In this document: positions 61,780-64,000 of the stretch, piece after piece
Layout: each line of letters opens with the position of its first letter
Position numbering within the stretch: position 1 is the first letter of the stretch
NCBI RefSeq assembly: GCF_005938085.1
Contig: NZ_SMZK01000001.1
Coordinates: 1,550,001-1,614,000 of the forward strand
DNA length: 64,000 nucleotides
Reading direction: 5' to 3'
Origin: Haloterrigena sp. H1
GTDB lineage: Archaea > Halobacteriota > Halobacteria > Halobacteriales > Natrialbaceae
Notes under the pieces: generated by a model
What the model saw: the letters and a program-made list of their open reading frames with translations, nothing else
What the model was told of the DNA's origin: nothing
Databases searched by the model: none
Made by a program: the position numbers and the translations under genes

Positions 61780-63347
61780 ACGCGGGCCACCTCCTCGCTC
61801 TGGCGGTCGATAACGTATTCGCGGCCGAAGCCGGTCAGTGCCGCGACGATGAACACCGCAACGAGTAGCCAGCCCTGGAAGACGAACGGCACGACGTCGA
61901 TCGGCGTGACAAGCATCGACTGATCGAGCCACTCGTAATTGCCGGGCAACTCCTGCATCGCGCTGTAGCCGGCCAGCACCCCTCCCGACCACGGGAAGAT
62001 GTAGCCCAGCGCGGCGGTCTGGCCGTCGAGAATGTTCGCGCGCCGGTACCCGTTCAGGTTGAACCGTTCACCGATTTTGGAGATGTAGGGGCCGATCGCG
62101 ACTTCGGCGGCGGTGTTGATAGTGATGATCGCGTTGATCAGCGCCGCCGAGCCCACCATCGTGAGTTCGGCGTTGCGGACGTTCGTCGCGAGGTTCTCGA
62201 TCGACCACTCGAGGAGCGACTCGAACGCGCCGCCGCGGATCATGATCTGGGCCGCACCGATAATCAGCAAGACGAGGATCGAGAGTTCGAGAAAGCCGGC
62301 GACGCCGGTCATCAGACTGCCGGTGACGCCGATCGCGCTGGGGTCCTCGACGACGGTGAGGATCGGCAGGCTCGCAAGCGGTTCGGACAGCGGCGCGTCC
62401 GGTGGGGCGTTGAACATGACGATGTCGCCGAGGGTCGTCAGGCCGAAGCCGAGGTTGAACACGACTGCGAGCACGATCCCCCACGAAATCGCCTCGACGA
62501 TGTGGCGGCCAGCGATCGCCGCCCCGATGACGGCGAGCATCGAGATGACGTGGACGAGACCGATCGCCTCGCTGCTCTCGAGGAAGATCGCCTGAGCTTC
62601 GGCACTGATCTCGAGGCCGCTCATCGCGCTGCCGGCAGCGACGTAGCCGACGAAGGCGATCACCGCGGCGATGATCACGTACTTGAACCGCGAGGCGACG
62701 ACGCCGCCGATGTCGGCGTCCTGGGTGACGGCGCTGACGATCGTCGTGTCGCTGACCGGTGCGAGGTTGTCACCGAAGATCGCACCCGAGAGGATCGCGC
62801 CGAACAGCAAGACGGGGTTTGCACCGAGCAACACGCCTGCGGGAAAGAACAGGCCGACGAAGGCGACGGTCGCGCCGTAACCGGTCCCAATCCCCGTCGT
62901 GAAGACGGCGGCGAGGACGAACGTGATCGCCGGGAACAGCGCCGCGCCGATGCCGGCAGTGTCCGCCAGCCAGACGAGGCCGCCGACGAAGCCGCCGTCC
63001 TGCAGAAGCTGGGCGAACATCCCCGCCCAGATCCACGCCACGATCGCCGTCACGGCGACCGGCTGGGTCATCCCTTCGAAGATCGTGTTCGCGTAGGACT
63101 GCCAGTTGCCCCGGACGAAGAACATGCCGAGGATCAGGCCGATCAGGATACCGACGATGAGACCGCCGGTGTCGCCGATCCGCCAGAGGGCAGTCTGAAC
63201 GATAGCCCACACGATGAAAAACGCGATCGGGAACGCGCTCATTCCCCGACCGCCGTAGAACTCGACGGTCGGCCCGCTGTCGCGATCCGGTTGTGTAAAC
63301 TGGTCTGTCGGTCCGTCGTCCGCCGACCCGTCTCCGCTATCACTCAT
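61776..63347 (-). CDS. NhaC-family Na+/H+ antiporter
   Basis: A 523-residue transporter with about 12 hydrophobic segments after an acidic N-terminal tail. Family segments include FFPAGVLLGANPVLLFGAIL, SGAIFGDNLAPVSDTTIVSA and INTAAEVAIGPYISKI. It exports sodium in exchange for protons, or exchanges another Na-coupled solute. The C-terminus overlaps the small TRAM-like gene. Confidence 0.9.
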   Translation of the reverse strand: MSDSGDGSADDGPTDQFTQPDRDSGPTVEFYGGRGMSAFPIAFFIVWAIVQTALWRIGDTGGLIVGILIGLILGMFFVRGNWQSYANTIFEGMTQPVAVTAIVAWIWAGMFAQLLQDGGFVGGLVWLADTAGIGAALFPAITFVLAAVFTTGIGTGYGATVAFVGLFFPAGVLLGANPVLLFGAILSGAIFGDNLAPVSDTTIVSAVTQDADIGGVVASRFKYVIIAAVIAFVGYVAAGSAMSGLEISAEAQAIFLESSEAIGLVHVISMLAVIGAAIAGRHIVEAISWGIVLAVVFNLGFGLTTLGDIVMFNAPPDAPLSEPLASLPILTVVEDPSAIGVTGSLMTGVAGFLELSILVLLIIGAAQIMIRGGAFESLLEWSIENLATNVRNAELTMVGSAALINAIITINTAAEVAIGPYISKIGERFNLNGYRRANILDGQTAALGYIFPWSGGVLAGYSAMQELPGNYEWLDQSMLVTPIDVVPFVFQGWLLVAVFIVAALTGFGREYVIDRQSEEVARV

Positions 63348-63579
63348 ACAGGATCACCATATTGGTGTACGCTATCACTATTCGCATCCCCAAGTATAAC
63401 TATTCCCAATAGGAACGGCCACGAACCCGTCCACGGCACCGGGTTGCCCACGACGGGGAGGGATTCGACTCGGCGTCCTTCCAGACTGCCTCTCTGTCTA
63501 CCGATGGAGACAGGTCACAGTCTCCCACCGGTGTCTCGAAGTCGGTGACTTTTCGAGCGCGGCCTGCAGAATCTCGAGT

Positions 63580-64000
63580 ATGATCGACGATCGGCCGGTG
63601 CTGGACGATCACCTCCATCTCGACCCGGATAACCACAGGGGCATCGACGCCGTCAAAGACTTCGCTCGCGTCGGTGGCACCCACCTGCTCGTGGTGAACA
63701 AACCCTCCTGGCATCTCGGCGTCGAGGCCGAGACCGGCGACGACTTTCGAGCAGTCTTCGAGCGCACGATCGAGGTCGTCGACGAGGCCTCGAGCGAACT
63801 CGACGGACAGGCCTGGCCGGTACTGGGCGTCCATCCGGGCCTGATCTCGCGGCTGGTCGACGATCGGGGCTTTTCGCCCGAGGACGCTCGCGACATCATG
63901 CAGGCCGGGATCGACGTCGCCGCCGAATACGTCGACTCGGGCGACGCGCTGGCGCTGAAATCCGGCCGTCCTCACTACGAGGTCGACGACGCCGTCTGGG
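63580..64000 (+). CDS. TatD-related metal-dependent hydrolase, truncated by the window
   Basis: The first 140 residues of an amidohydrolase-fold protein (COG1099-like). The N-terminal metal site HLHLD is preceded by DD. Later come the His in LGVHPGL, a second acidic helix and LALKSGRPHYEV, where the Lys is likely a ligand. The start MIDDRPVLDDHLHL is clear. The C-terminus lies beyond base 64000. Confidence 0.75.
   Translation, partial: MIDDRPVLDDHLHLDPDNHRGIDAVKDFARVGGTHLLVVNKPSWHLGVEAETGDDFRAVFERTIEVVDEASSELDGQAWPVLGVHPGLISRLVDDRGFSPEDARDIMQAGIDVAAEYVDSGDALALKSGRPHYEVDDAVW

Noticed and set aside
63400..63975. Minus-strand frame of 191 codons at the window end
   Set aside because: It is the mirror of the TatD-like gene, which has the clear HLHLD motif.

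Overview
This window comes from the chromosome of a halophilic archaeon (class Halobacteria). The proteins are very acidic and the third codon position is strongly G/C. The hexamer CTCGAG is very frequent, which fits Natrialbaceae-like haloarchaea, although I cannot fix the genus. Many genes have a TATA box about 27 bases before the start codon, as expected for leaderless haloarchaeal transcripts. Marker genes include transcription factor S, MBF1, AMP phosphorylase, beta-RFAP synthase and archaeal FAD synthetase. I saw no rRNA, tRNA, CRISPR array or intact insertion sequence.

Positions 1-25,000 are a catabolic island for short and branched acyl-CoA compounds. A plus-strand operon (411-7339) encodes an acyl-CoA ligase, an acyl-CoA dehydrogenase with an isovaleryl-CoA-dehydrogenase-type catalytic Glu, a biotin carboxylase/BCCP fusion, a carboxyltransferase with an extra N-terminal module, and a MaoC hydratase. 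A second ligase, a CitE-type lyase, an IclR regulator, a flavin/F420-type oxidoreductase, a crotonase and a family I CoA-transferase follow. This gene content resembles the mycobacterial leucine/isovalerate locus (fadD-fadE-accA-accD-maoC-citE-sco). Then come a second acyl-CoA dehydrogenase (normal YEGT Glu), 3-hydroxyacyl-CoA dehydrogenase, thiolase plus DUF35 partner, a third ligase, and a two-subunit B12 mutase. The mutase would usually be annotated as methylmalonyl-CoA mutase, but it carries the isobutyryl-CoA mutase signature (Phe88/Gln206). The inferred flow is isovaleryl-CoA through methylcrotonyl- and HMG-CoA to acetyl-CoA, and isobutyryl-CoA through butyryl-CoA to acetyl-CoA.

Positions 25,000-37,700 hold a mixed set: an alpha/beta hydrolase, AMP phosphorylase, UspA, an ABC exporter split around a surface protein, a Na/Pi-type transporter, a CBS protein, a zinc-ribbon protein, a Tat-exported HtrA protease, a gluconate-dehydratase-type enolase and a tandem HiPIP lipoprotein.

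Positions 37,700-64,000 are mostly housekeeping. They hold AlaX, MBF1, a membrane DnaJ protein, DNA polymerase IV, TFS, a KaiC-like ATPase operon, beta-RFAP synthase, IlvD, RibL, a JAMM protease, a RecJ-like DHH protein, MutY, an HTH-10 regulator, a YchF-type GTPase, GcvT/GcvH, a NYN nuclease, a NhaC antiporter and a truncated TatD-like hydrolase. Several microproteins lie among them. Two winged-helix/GNAT fusion paralogues are present at 42 and 57 kb.
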